A stretch of DNA of 36,362 nt from a virus, in the IMG/VR virus record IMGVR_UViG_3300027954_000001, positions 1-36,362 of that record, one strand, 5' to 3'. The notes beneath the pieces were generated by a model. That model searched no databases and was not told the origin of the DNA. It saw nothing but the letters and a program-made list of their open reading frames with translations. A program made the position numbers and the translations under genes. Below are positions 22,556 to 31,153 of the stretch, piece after piece; position 1 is the first letter of the stretch, and the number at the start of each line of letters is the position of its first letter.

Positions 22556-24959
22556 CGAGCCTCCCAAAGATGCCCAGCACGGTGAAGGGCAAGGGATGAG
22601 GCTGGTAAATCTCCAGCTTCCCCTCCTGATCCCACCCGCTGTGGGTCACGCTCTTATCGCCTGTGAACAGTGGAAGGGGCGTGTCCATGTCGTCCTGCGG
22701 GGTGCGGAAGGGCACCTCCTCGCCGTCGATGTTGAGCCCCATCGTTTGGAACAGGCGGACAAACACCTCATACCACCGGCGCGGCTTCCCGTGCGACGTG
22801 CCCCCGCCCGGCATCGGCACCTCGGGCGAGAGGGTCTTGAGGAAGGGCAGGTAGCCCAACCCAACAGTGGCCTCGGTCACCTCGGGCCCATCGAGCGTGA
22901 TGGCACCCCCCACGACCGTCTCGGGCGGATAGACCGCTCCGTTGCCGACGATCGCCACCACTTTGTCCTCCAGGTGGCCGAGCCCGGTGAGCACCTGGGT
23001 GGCCGGCCCGCTGTAGGAGAGGGACGAGTCGGTGTTGATACTGTCGTCGATATATTCCACGTACCGCTTGATATCGCCGTCGATCACGCGCCGCACCACA
23101 CACCACACCTGGTCACGGCCGTTCGGTCCGGGGATGACGCTCACGCTCTCAAAGTCGCCCTCGGTGATGTGACGCGCCCAGGAAATGACCTCCTGCTTCT
23201 TGTTGAACACCATCGTGGCCATCACGCCATCGTTGCGCACGATCCACATGGCGTTGAAGGGCTCCTGCTGGTAGGCCAACTCCACGGCGCCGCTCTCCAA
23301 GATATGATCGGCCAGCAAGGTCATGTCATCGGCTTGATAGCCGTCGGCATCAAAGCTGAACGCAAGGCCGCGCACTTTGGTGAGCGCCTTCTGCACGAAC
23401 ATGGCCGTGTTCTCGATCTTCACGGGCGCGATGTCGGCCACGCCGTGGGCGGTGTGCTGGCGCGTGTTGACCGCCTTCGCGGAGAGGGCTTCATCCTGCG
23501 ACCCAAACATGCTCCACTCGCCACCCGTGGTGCCAATGAGCAACTGGCGCGAGGCGATCAGCCACAGGACAACGTTGACCTGTTCGCTGGCGATCTCGTA
23601 CACAATGGCGTGCTCGGCGCTGATGGTCCCATCCTGGTCGGTGGGGGCATGGTCTTCAAAATCACCCGTGCGCGAGAGGCCCACGTGCTGCGGGAAGGAA
23701 CGCGATCCGGCCCACCCAAGCCGTTGCTCGAAAAACCCCAAGCAGCGCGGGTAGCCGGTCGTTTCGCTCCACATCCCGAGGCGCCAGGACGCCGTCGCCC
23801 CAGTGGCATTCAACCCCACCGTGCCGCCCCCGGTGTAGGTGTTCACGAAGGTGGACCCGGTCAACTCAAACGTATCGGTGGCGACCGACTGGATAGTCCA
23901 TTCTCCATTCGCCTCGACCGTCCCGGTCACATCCTCGACCGTGACTACCTGCCCGGTCTTGAACGGATGATTGACGATCTTGATACTGACCCGCCCAGCC
24001 CCTCCCGCAACAACATCCTCGATGTCTTTGACGAAGCTGATGAACGGATTGACGATGTCCACCCGGACGTGCGTGGTGTCCGTCACCGTGATGATCTTGG
24101 CGTACCCCCACGACCCCCCGTGATTCAACCGGAGGAGCCTGTTCACGTCGGTCGTCAGAAACCCCTGATCGTCGTTGATCCCGAGGGCCGCGCTGGCCGT
24201 GATGAGGATGTTGTCGCCGGTGGCCGCGGCCGACATCAAGGTGGTGGTCGTCTTATTCTCCTTCATGTAGGGCCCGTCCAGCAACTCCACCTCGGTGAAG
24301 CGCCAGTCGATGTGGGAGAAGCGGGTGATCTTCGCTTGCACGTGGCTGGGATGAGCCAGGTACAGGAAATCAGCCGACTGCTGATACTTGATCGTGAACA
24401 ACTCGTCCTCGGTGTAGGGGTGGGTGATCTCGACGATCAGCACGACCGCTCCGCCCGAGGTGTACGCGTTGACGAAGCTGGACCCCTGCAGGTCGAAGTG
24501 GTCCCCATCCACCACCGTGATGATCCACTCCCCGTTGGCCTCGACCGTCCCGAGCACCCCGCTGATGATGACCGTGTCGCTGGTGTCGTACCCGTGATTG
24601 AACACCTCCACCCTGATGAGGCCGGACCCGTTGTTGGCCGCCCCCAGCACCGTCTGCGGGTCCTCGGTGATGATCCCCCCGTTGCGGTAGAAGCGGGCAT
24701 ACAGGTGCCCGAACTCGATCTCGTAGGCCTGGATGGTGTTGAAGGTGAACGGAATCATCCGCGTGAGGCGGGTGTGATGCTTGACACGGTGGGCGAGGCG
24801 GGTCCCCCCGCGGCCCTGCGCACCGCCGACCACGAGGGAAAACACATTCTCCATCTTCGACAAGCCGTTGTTGTACTTGTTGAAGTCGGAACGCATGTCC
24901 AGCTTGGGCGACAGTTCGCCCGCGCTCATGTTACTCTGAGCCGGGTACGGATTCGGCAC
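22542..24959 (-). CDS. Tail tubular protein B (nozzle), gp12-like, with two FCCH-like repeats
   Basis: An 805-residue tail nozzle protein. The opening, MSAGELSPKLDMRSDFNKY then GGAQGRGGTRLAHRV, is characteristic of podovirus tail tubular B proteins. Two similar beta domains are inserted: residues about 115-172 (with GTVEANGEWIITVVDGDHF) and 325-381 (with GTVEANGEWTIQSVATDTF). They look like the FCCH-type module often reported in this protein family. The start is GTG at 24959 with GGAGG eight bases upstream. It forms the lower tail tube with the gp11-like adaptor encoded just before it, three bases away. Confidence 0.88.
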   Translation of the reverse strand: MPNPYPAQSNMSAGELSPKLDMRSDFNKYNNGLSKMENVFSLVVGGAQGRGGTRLAHRVKHHTRLTRMIPFTFNTIQAYEIEFGHLYARFYRNGGIITEDPQTVLGAANNGSGLIRVEVFNHGYDTSDTVIISGVLGTVEANGEWIITVVDGDHFDLQGSSFVNAYTSGGAVVLIVEITHPYTEDELFTIKYQQSADFLYLAHPSHVQAKITRFSHIDWRFTEVELLDGPYMKENKTTTTLMSAAATGDNILITASAALGINDDQGFLTTDVNRLLRLNHGGSWGYAKIITVTDTTHVRVDIVNPFISFVKDIEDVVAGGAGRVSIKIVNHPFKTGQVVTVEDVTGTVEANGEWTIQSVATDTFELTGSTFVNTYTGGGTVGLNATGATASWRLGMWSETTGYPRCLGFFEQRLGWAGSRSFPQHVGLSRTGDFEDHAPTDQDGTISAEHAIVYEIASEQVNVVLWLIASRQLLIGTTGGEWSMFGSQDEALSAKAVNTRQHTAHGVADIAPVKIENTAMFVQKALTKVRGLAFSFDADGYQADDMTLLADHILESGAVELAYQQEPFNAMWIVRNDGVMATMVFNKKQEVISWARHITEGDFESVSVIPGPNGRDQVWCVVRRVIDGDIKRYVEYIDDSINTDSSLSYSGPATQVLTGLGHLEDKVVAIVGNGAVYPPETVVGGAITLDGPEVTEATVGLGYLPFLKTLSPEVPMPGGGTSHGKPRRWYEVFVRLFQTMGLNIDGEEVPFRTPQDDMDTPLPLFTGDKSVTHSGWDQEGKLEIYQPHPLPFTVLGIFGRLDVGE

Positions 24960-24961
24960 GC

Positions 24962-25636
24962 TTAGTTCCTCCGAACGTCGTTCAATTCAGTGTCTTCAAA
25001 CGTCTCCGGGTCGTCCTCTTGTCCATCCACGCCCTTGGCGAGGGACAGCTTGTAGTCATACTCCTTCTCAAGCTGCGACATCAGCCCGACCTTGTTGGTG
25101 ACCCCGTTGCACAACTCATAGGCGAGCCGGGTGGTGAGCATGTCCACGAAGGCGGGGTCGAACTTGGACGTGTCCGTCTCACGCCGCACGTAGCGAACCT
25201 TGAGCGAGGACGCGTTCGTGACGGCCGTCTGCCCCTCGACCTTCACCTTGATGTGCTTGCCGGCATCATGATCGGCAAGGCGGATGAAATCGGCCGGCAG
25301 CGCAAACGCGTTCGCGTACCCCCAGTCGGGGGCCGTGCCCAGCTTGACCAGGGTGGCGCGGCTGATGGCGAAATTCCACGTATGATCCCGCAGCACCGCG
25401 TCGCGCACCACCGGATAGAAGCGCTTACACTTGATCGCCCGATCGCTCACGTCATTGAGGGAGGTGATCGGCGCGGCCCCCAGCTTGAGGAGGGCATTGG
25501 ACGAGATGCTCACTTCGGTCACAGCGGGTGTCGTGGGCATGTAGCTCTCCAGTTTGAACAGGGTGAGCGGTCCACCCTTCGAGATGAAAACCTTGAACCC
25601 CGACCAGATCGACGCGGGGTGAAAGAAGCTGGGCAT
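24962..25636 (-). CDS. Tail tubular protein A (adaptor), gp11-like
   Basis: A 224-residue protein. From residue 33 on it follows the family pattern: ISSNALLKLGAAPITSLND, then RDAVLRDHTWNFAISRATL, as in podovirus tail tubular A. It joins the portal to the nozzle. The first 32 residues (MPSFFHPASIWSGFKVF and onward) are not part of the usual family. There are two good starts: ATG 25636 with GAGGAGGGG and ATG 25540 with GGAGAG. The shorter form of 192 residues matches the usual family length, so the extension may be a leader or a lineage-specific addition. Confidence 0.85.
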   Translation of the reverse strand: MPSFFHPASIWSGFKVFISKGGPLTLFKLESYMPTTPAVTEVSISSNALLKLGAAPITSLNDVSDRAIKCKRFYPVVRDAVLRDHTWNFAISRATLVKLGTAPDWGYANAFALPADFIRLADHDAGKHIKVKVEGQTAVTNASSLKVRYVRRETDTSKFDPAFVDMLTTRLAYELCNGVTNKVGLMSQLEKEYDYKLSLAKGVDGQEDDPETFEDTELNDVRRN

Positions 25637-25645
25637 GTCCCCTCC

Positions 25646-26326
25646 TCAGTCGGGGTCCAGGCTCGTGACAGCGTTCTTCCCTGGGGTGCGCGTCACCGCG
25701 CCCGTCCACGCGACCGTGGTGTCGTCTTCTTTGTAGACCCGGAAGGCGCCATTGGCGTCCACCACCTTGTTGCGCAGCGACCGCAGGGCCTGCCCCAACG
25801 AGCGGGTCGGTGTGTCCGAGGTGTCCGCCAGGTCGGCGTCGAGCATAGCTTGGATAATGTCCGCGATCAGCGTGCTCGCCTCGATGAGATCGAGGGTGTC
25901 CTGCGGCAGGTTGAGCGCATCCACAGCGGCAGAGGAGGCGGCGGGGATGCCCAGCGCGTTGACACCGGCCACCGTGTTGTCCACGATGTTCTGATCGTAG
26001 TTGAACCGATTCTGAATGGAAAACTCCGCCACCCGCGAGCCTGAGACATCGTCACCGTCGATGCTGCCTGTGGTCAGCACCACGTGGTAGTCACTCAACG
26101 TGGTATAGAACGCGTCATCCGTGTCGATCTCCACCAGATTGAGGCCGGTGATCGTGTCGAAATCGACTGTGAGAGTGACCTGCGCGGTGTCGGGCACATC
26201 ACTGCCATTCTTATAGACCGACACCACCGGACTGCCCGCGAGCGTGAAGGGAAGGCCAGCGGCATCAAAGGTGGTGAAGAGGAACCGGACTACTTTGGTC
26301 GTTGCGTAGTCGCCGAGTTGTACCAT
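25646..26326 (-). CDS. Probable virion structural protein with Ig-like N-terminus
   Basis: A 226-residue protein. Residues 1-100 are beta-rich and Ig-like in character (KVVRFLFTTFDAAGLPF, then TGLNLVEIDTDDAFYTTL), and residues 110-190 look helical (VDALNLPQDTLDLIEAS). It lies within the virion block between the repeat-bearing structural gene and the tail adaptor gene. A minor virion or decoration protein is likely, from context only. GGAGG lies about nine bases before the ATG. Confidence 0.55.
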   Translation of the reverse strand: MVQLGDYATTKVVRFLFTTFDAAGLPFTLAGSPVVSVYKNGSDVPDTAQVTLTVDFDTITGLNLVEIDTDDAFYTTLSDYHVVLTTGSIDGDDVSGSRVAEFSIQNRFNYDQNIVDNTVAGVNALGIPAASSAAVDALNLPQDTLDLIEASTLIADIIQAMLDADLADTSDTPTRSLGQALRSLRNKVVDANGAFRVYKEDDTTVAWTGAVTRTPGKNAVTSLDPD

Positions 26327-28027
26327 CTACCGGACCCTCCCCGCTCGCATAAAATGAACAGACACGCTGACACCGCCGCGGGAAAATGCTTGTACCGCCT
26401 CCCCAACGCCAAGCACAACGGCTGTGCCATCCGAACTAAAGACTGATGTGATCAACATGGTGGACGATCCAAGGACCGTTGCGGTCCCCTCGCTGCTTCC
26501 CACCACGGACGCGATGGCTGCGCTGATCCCGTCAACGGTTGCTGTGCCAGCGCTACTCCCCACCGTGGGAAAGATGATCTGCGAGAATCCTGTCACGGAG
26601 GCGAGCCCGTCGGATGAACCAACGGCGGTAAACAGGGACGCGCCAACACCGAAAACCGTCGCGGCACCCGTTGCTGACGCCGTCCCTAAAACCAATGACG
26701 CAGCAACAGCGAGGGCAACAGCCACCCCGACTGCTCCACCAACAACCCCCGCGATCGCACGGCTAACAGAAGCGACAGTACCCGTTCCACTCGCTGATCC
26801 GTCCGCGCCAAGGATGAAGGCAGGAGGAATAAAGACGACGCCATGAAAGGCATACGCCCCTTGGGCCGGCGCAGACACCGTCGCGGTATCGGCACTTGTA
26901 TTGGTAGAAATTTCGCCCTTCCTGGCCGTCTGGAAAGAACAATCGGTTCCAGTACCACTATTATCTTCCGTCCCGGTCGCCCATCCACTGGAAGTCATCG
27001 CAAACGCGGCGTTGTCCATCGAGTTGCCGAACTGAACGGCCAACCGAGACGTATTCAAAACGGTCAGCGCCGCGAACGCTTGATTGGCAGTTGTGTGCGG
27101 GCCGGTATTTTGGCTGTCTTCAAAAGGATCCCCGGTCGTTCGACAGCCGCGAATAACATAAGCCCTTGCCCCGAAACAAGTATCGTTTCCGGTATCCCAA
27201 GAGGCTCCCCTCGTCAATGTAACGGTCGTCCCCGCTCCCGTTACTCGACGCCAGAACAAAGCTGACCAACCATCACGGTTGGCTGCCGCTGGCTGCCCGA
27301 CCTGAACACCCAAAAGGGTATAATTGGTCGGCGTTGGTATCTGAGCCGCATCGCCCGCCGTGTTCGGTCCCCAAAACACTGCGGCTACAACGATAATATC
27401 ATCCGCTTGATGAGTTGGAATAGTCGGAGAAAGTGAGCCAGTGGTATTAGCAACAGTAGCTCCTTCCGCTTGAAGAAATGGGGCAGACTGGTCCGATTTC
27501 CAAGATGACCAAGAAGGATTTCCGCTATTACTGTATGTATGAATCCCCGGCTGACCACTTGTGTGCGGCGAGGACGCATCCGACCGCGAAATGACCAGAG
27601 TATCGTTGTCGTAGCCATCCAGCGTGACGGTGGCCGAGCCTGTACCGGTGAGCCGATACCTGTGTCCTGAAGTAGGAGTAAGGCTAACTATCGCACCGAG
27701 TAGCGTGAACGATCCGTTTACTGTTTTGTAGACTCTAATGTCAGCAATATCAATATAGAGAAGATAACCATTCCCTTGACTCGTACTTCCTCGTGCTGAA
27801 GGTCCTCCCCCAACACCACTCACAGATGGGACGGTATTCATCACCACTTCGGAAAACTGATCCGGCCCAAAGGGGGTATTAGTCCAAATAGACCAGTTCT
27901 CAGAATTGACGGTGCCGCCTAGGGCATTCGCGCCGTCCGCTTTAAGCGCAGTAAACCCCGTTAGCGTACTCCAGCCTGATGCTAAGGGGTTCTCTGTTCG
28001 AGTAAAAGTATCTGATGCGTTTGACAC
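26327..28027 (-). CDS. Probable virion surface protein, lectin-like domain plus C-terminal repeats
   Basis: A 566-residue protein with three parts. Residues 1-175 resemble a concanavalin/LamG-like sandwich (start SDTFTRTENPLASGWSTLTG). Residues 180-400 are a second beta-rich region with aromatic and Thr/Ser-rich strands. Residues 405-550 hold repeats of about 18-22 residues of the form VGSSxGTATVxGxSxxI. It may decorate the head or tail surface and bind glycans or the host. The start is GTG at 28027 with only a weak ribosome-binding site. The gene is notably poorer in GC than its neighbours (27-28 of 60 in the lines from 27421 and 27481), a sign of acquisition from another source. Confidence 0.6.
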   Translation of the reverse strand: MSNASDTFTRTENPLASGWSTLTGFTALKADGANALGGTVNSENWSIWTNTPFGPDQFSEVVMNTVPSVSGVGGGPSARGSTSQGNGYLLYIDIADIRVYKTVNGSFTLLGAIVSLTPTSGHRYRLTGTGSATVTLDGYDNDTLVISRSDASSPHTSGQPGIHTYSNSGNPSWSSWKSDQSAPFLQAEGATVANTTGSLSPTIPTHQADDIIVVAAVFWGPNTAGDAAQIPTPTNYTLLGVQVGQPAAANRDGWSALFWRRVTGAGTTVTLTRGASWDTGNDTCFGARAYVIRGCRTTGDPFEDSQNTGPHTTANQAFAALTVLNTSRLAVQFGNSMDNAAFAMTSSGWATGTEDNSGTGTDCSFQTARKGEISTNTSADTATVSAPAQGAYAFHGVVFIPPAFILGADGSASGTGTVASVSRAIAGVVGGAVGVAVALAVAASLVLGTASATGAATVFGVGASLFTAVGSSDGLASVTGFSQIIFPTVGSSAGTATVDGISAAIASVVGSSEGTATVLGSSTMLITSVFSSDGTAVVLGVGEAVQAFSRGGVSVSVHFMRAGRVR

Positions 28028-28420
28028 TTAGACCGATCCCGGCGGGAGCAGCGGAACGACGGCCCTGAGAAGAAAGTCAAAGGTCGCTCGCGCCGTTGCT
28101 TTCACCCCTTTTCCGTCTGAGACCAGGATAGCCCTCAAGGCGTCAGAGACGGGTGCATCTAGGAAATTTCGAATATCATTCAATGTTGCCTGTTCAGCCG
28201 TCAGCGCCACGATCCGCGGGTCAGCGACGATCGTGGCATGGACGGTGGAATCACAACGGGCGACCGCATAGCGGGCCAGGCCGCTTCCAATCTCGTCGTG
28301 GAAGGTTTGCCCTGTTCCGTCTTCCACAATGTGGTCCGTGAGAGCAGATCGAAAGGCGGTCTGAATCGACATTCCGTCCCCGATCCGCTCAGCACGGTAG
28401 AAGCGAAAAGTCAGAGCCAT
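28028..28420 (-). CDS. Hypothetical virion-block protein, 130 residues
   Basis: A 130-residue protein beginning MALTFRFYRAERIGDGMS. It is mixed alpha/beta, with ARYAVARCDSTVHATIV in the middle and a hydrophobic end (LLRAVVPLLPPGSV). GAGG precedes the ATG. Its place between a known minor structural family and a surface protein suggests a virion or assembly role. I recognise no family. Confidence 0.55.
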   Translation of the reverse strand: MALTFRFYRAERIGDGMSIQTAFRSALTDHIVEDGTGQTFHDEIGSGLARYAVARCDSTVHATIVADPRIVALTAEQATLNDIRNFLDAPVSDALRAILVSDGKGVKATARATFDFLLRAVVPLLPPGSV

Positions 28421-28421
28421 G

Positions 28422-28853
28422 TTAGTCCTCGGTGATCGTGCTCGTGGTCTTGAGCCTGGGGATCACGCCCACCGCCATCGTGATGTTCGGCGTCACCGTG
28501 CCGCTGTACATCAGATAGCCGGCGCCAGAAGCCCCTGTCCCAACTCCAAAGTGTGTGATGGCCGCACCAGGTGAAGCCGTGCATTCGGCAAAGTCAATGT
28601 TGGCGAAAGGACTGATGCTATTCCCTGTGACCACCCACCCGCCAGAGGTTCGCGCCACCGAAATGCGCGCATAGGGAGTATAGGCTGTCTCATTGGTGGT
28701 CTGATCCCCCGCTTCTCCCGGGTCTGCCGTGTGCAGGGACACGTATAGGCTGGTAGCCGGCGATGACGTGTCATTCTCGGCCAGGTCCGCGATCGCGGTG
28801 GCGTTGAACAACAGGTCCAAGATGTCATTTTCAAGCGCGTTCGATTTACTCAT
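28422..28853 (-). CDS. Conserved phage structural protein (gp80-like)
   Basis: A 143-residue protein matching a widespread phage pattern: an N-terminal helix (NALENDILDLLFNATAIA), then SLYVSLHTADPGEAGDQT, YTPYARISVARTSGGW, and ITHFGVGTGASGAGYLMYSG. Members of this group are usually annotated as tail or minor structural proteins; I am confident about the family and not about the role. AAGGGG precedes the ATG. Confidence 0.72.
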   Translation of the reverse strand: MSKSNALENDILDLLFNATAIADLAENDTSSPATSLYVSLHTADPGEAGDQTTNETAYTPYARISVARTSGGWVVTGNSISPFANIDFAECTASPGAAITHFGVGTGASGAGYLMYSGTVTPNITMAVGVIPRLKTTSTITED

Positions 28854-28854
28854 G

Positions 28855-29037
28855 TCAGTACCCCTTGCTCTTGTGCATCCCGATCAGCGTCTTAGCCAAC
28901 CGGGCCTGCTTGCCTGTCTTGCCCTTGGCGTGCGCCTTCTTGCGCGCGTACCCGATGGTGCTCATGCCAGCCTTGTGGGCCTTGGCGGCAAATTGTCCGT
29001 GACTGTGGGCGGTTGCTTTAGCAATCCAGTACGCCAT
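28855..29037 (-). CDS. Small basic virion-block protein, 60 residues
   Basis: A 60-residue, very basic protein from MAYWIAKATAHSHGQFAAK to LAKTLIGMHKSKGY. Start choice: AAGGAG lies six bases before the ATG at 29037, better than the in-frame starts at 29043 and 29064. The Lys/His-rich composition and the RLAKTL ending are common in small proteins of phage head genes and suggest nucleic-acid or capsid contact. Confidence 0.6.
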   Translation of the reverse strand: MAYWIAKATAHSHGQFAAKAHKAGMSTIGYARKKAHAKGKTGKQARLAKTLIGMHKSKGY

Positions 29038-29047
29038 CCTCATCTCC

Positions 29048-30232
29048 TTACCTGCGAAACGCAAAATAACCGTTGATCTCGTCGCCGTCTTCGATCTGAC
29101 TCACGAAGGTGATGAAAATCGCTGCCCCAAGAAGAGGGGCATCAATCTCGACCACACGCTCAGTTCCTTCCAACTGTTCCAACGAAGTGGGATCACTAAA
29201 CTCGGGCACCGTGAAATCGCCCAGACCATCATACGTTTCACTCACCACATCAGCCCCGGTGTTGGTCGCGTTGGATGGAACCGCTTGGGCATCGGGTTGC
29301 ACCAACTCCGCGCTGATGATGTCCGTCAGGTCGGTCCAGGTGGCCCAATCGTTCAACTCAGCCACCAACTCCGCGACGGTCATGGTGATCGCGCTATCTA
29401 CCCCACCTGTGGCGTCATTGGCCACCACGTTCGCCGTGTCGGAGTCGATTGTCACGTTCCCGTCGGTCCCCTTGATCTTCGCGGTGAGCGTCAGAATATC
29501 CAGGACTGTGTCATGGACGGCCGTGAAGGTCGAGGTGGTGCCGGCCCCGTAGTGCGTGTCCTCGGTGCCCAGCCCGTTGAGCGCCCGTCGCAAGTTGGCC
29601 CACGACGTGTCGGCCACTGCGCCATCGCGCAGGACCTCAAAGGCCGCCGGCGAGAGGACGGTTTTGAAGGTGTACGTATCGGCGCCGATGACCACGGTGT
29701 CGTCATTGGCCGGATTGACCGGCGAGCCGCTATTGTTATAATTGATCGACCCCACCGCCGCGACGGCCCCGGTGCGCTCCATCACGATCGACAGGACATC
29801 GCCCGTGATCGAAATGTCGAGCGCGACATCAATCTGCACCCCCACGCCAGCGTCGAAGTCCAACCGCATGTCCTTATTGCCGTCCAGGTTGGTGAGTCGC
29901 AGGGCATCGTTGGCCGCTGGCCCGTCGTGCTCGAGCGTGGCGACAGAGGCTATCCCAAAGACATCCGCATCCTCGACCACCCAGCCGCTCGATGATTCAT
30001 GCGTGCGGAGCCCGAGGGTAAACTCAACATCGTCGTCGCTGGCCACATCGAAGTCGATGACCGAATTGGACAGGTCCATGAGCCACTTCCCGGCGGGCGA
30101 GAGGCACAAATTGACCTCACCGACGTCCGTCCCTGCCGCATGGATGTAGGAGAAGGGCACGTACCGCAGGTCCCCTCGATCACGCGGGGTCGCGGCTTGC
30201 AATTGATACTGAGGGGTCTGTGTGGAAAACAT
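29048..30232 (-). CDS. Probable virion structural protein, 394 residues
   Basis: A 394-residue protein starting MFSTQTPQYQLQAATPRDRG. Early segments such as GEVNLCLSPAGKWLMDL suggest a virion protein, and the middle third is Thr/Asp/Val-rich beta (TYTFKTVLSPAAFEVLRDG). AAGGAG lies six bases before the ATG at 30232, so I start it there, but the frame stays open to a GTG at 30517 and the extra 95 residues could be an N-terminal extension. It could be a head fiber or decoration protein. No named family is recognised. Confidence 0.6.
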   Translation of the reverse strand: MFSTQTPQYQLQAATPRDRGDLRYVPFSYIHAAGTDVGEVNLCLSPAGKWLMDLSNSVIDFDVASDDDVEFTLGLRTHESSSGWVVEDADVFGIASVATLEHDGPAANDALRLTNLDGNKDMRLDFDAGVGVQIDVALDISITGDVLSIVMERTGAVAAVGSINYNNSGSPVNPANDDTVVIGADTYTFKTVLSPAAFEVLRDGAVADTSWANLRRALNGLGTEDTHYGAGTTSTFTAVHDTVLDILTLTAKIKGTDGNVTIDSDTANVVANDATGGVDSAITMTVAELVAELNDWATWTDLTDIISAELVQPDAQAVPSNATNTGADVVSETYDGLGDFTVPEFSDPTSLEQLEGTERVVEIDAPLLGAAIFITFVSQIEDGDEINGYFAFRR

Positions 30233-30517
30233 GTCGTCTCCTTGTTGTTGTTCGGCCTGCGCCTGGGCCATGCCCACCGCGACGGCGGCCAGTCCACGGA
30301 AATAGGACGCGATCCTGCTATACACCACCATGCCGACCGCCACTGCCGCGGCCGTGACGTGCAAGAGGAGTTGCTGGGTCTCCGCAGCCAGACCCACGGC
30401 GGTCGCTTCAAACGTGCGAGACAAAATACGAAACTTACTATACTGCGCGAACCCCGCGGCCACGGCGGCGCGTTCTCCCAAAAGGATGAGTGTAGGCTGC
30501 CGAGCGGCTACGCCCAC
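30233..30517 (-). repeat. In-frame segment with ~20-residue Ala/Val/Gly repeats
   Basis: This 95-codon stretch is open and in frame with the structural gene that follows. Translated, it shows about three and a half units of 20-22 residues: ERAAVAAGFAQYSKF, EATAVGLAAETQQLL, AAVAVGMVVYSRIAS and AAVAVGMAQAQ. The possible GTG at 30517 has no clear ribosome-binding site, whereas the downstream gene has its own. It may be an N-terminal repeat extension or a separate or decayed repeat peptide. Similar AxAVGVA repeats occur, from memory, in other phage structural genes. Confidence 0.5.
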
Positions 30518-30610
30518 GGGTTGGGATCGTATTGTCGCCCATTGATCCTCCGTTTCGAGCTAGAGGAGGGGGGGCACCGGATCACGGCGCCCCCTGCCTC
30601 ATTGGGTCAA
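30518..30610 (-). other. Gap after the small structural gene, holds a hairpin
   Basis: A 93-base gap between the stop of the 168-residue gene and the repeat segment. Apart from the hairpin at 30570-30594 I see no start codon with a ribosome-binding site or other site. Confidence 0.4.
30570..30594 (-). terminator. GC-rich hairpin downstream of the 168-residue structural gene
   Basis: Read on the minus strand, the RNA forms a ten-pair stem GGGGGCGCCG with CGGUGCCCCC, including one G-U pair, around a five-base loop. It starts about 17 bases after the stop codon at 30611. No U-run follows, so it may be a partial or processing-type terminator lowering expression of downstream genes relative to the capsid genes. 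Confidence 0.5.
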
Positions 30611-31117
30611 TTAGGACCGGCTGTAGCCGATCTCCAACCGAATCTTGGCCCCGACCTTCATGTTCTGCGTACTCACAGCCGCAGTGATCGGCAGTCCATT
30701 CTTTGACTCAAACACCTGGCTCATGCCGGCGTCACTCGCTCCACCGCCAGCGGGAAGCGCGAAACGCTTCTCGTGCACGGAGGCCGGGTTCAGCGCGGCG
30801 ACCCAGTAGTTCGGATCAGCCGTAATGGCATCGCCGTCCGGCTCAGTGTAGGCACCGAACCCCACGTCGATCACGGCGCCATCGACGAAACTCTCGTCAG
30901 CACCGTTTTCGCTCACTTCGAGCCGGCACAACTGCGGAAACACCCGAACCTTGCCAGCGGGCAGAAGGCCCATCAGAATCTCGGCGATGGTCGCGGCGGT
31001 CCCACTGTTGACGTACTCGAATACGGCCATGTGCAGCTTCGCCAGATTGATCCCATCCAGCTTGCTGTTACCGGCCACCTGCTTGTCGTATGAAAGACTG
31101 GTTCCTGTCGCTGCCAT
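30611..31117 (-). CDS. Probable head protein downstream of major capsid
   Basis: A 168-residue beta-rich protein from MAATGTSLSYDKQVAGNSK to IRLEIGYSRS. It lies directly after the major capsid gene and is bounded by hairpins on both sides, suggesting it is expressed strongly together with the capsid. A decoration, cement or minor head protein is the natural guess. GGAGAG precedes the ATG. No family is recognised. Confidence 0.55.
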   Translation of the reverse strand: MAATGTSLSYDKQVAGNSKLDGINLAKLHMAVFEYVNSGTAATIAEILMGLLPAGKVRVFPQLCRLEVSENGADESFVDGAVIDVGFGAYTEPDGDAITADPNYWVAALNPASVHEKRFALPAGGGASDAGMSQVFESKNGLPITAAVSTQNMKVGAKIRLEIGYSRS

Positions 31118-31153
31118 GTTAATCTCTCCTTACTGGACTTAACGTTCAGGAGC

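Noticed and set aside
22596-24965. Plus-strand open frame of 789 codons opposite tail tubular protein B
   Set aside because: It is a mirror of the GC-rich codon bias of the nozzle gene. The translation has no recognisable motif, is rich in His, Arg, Gly and Asp, and lacks gene context on that strand.
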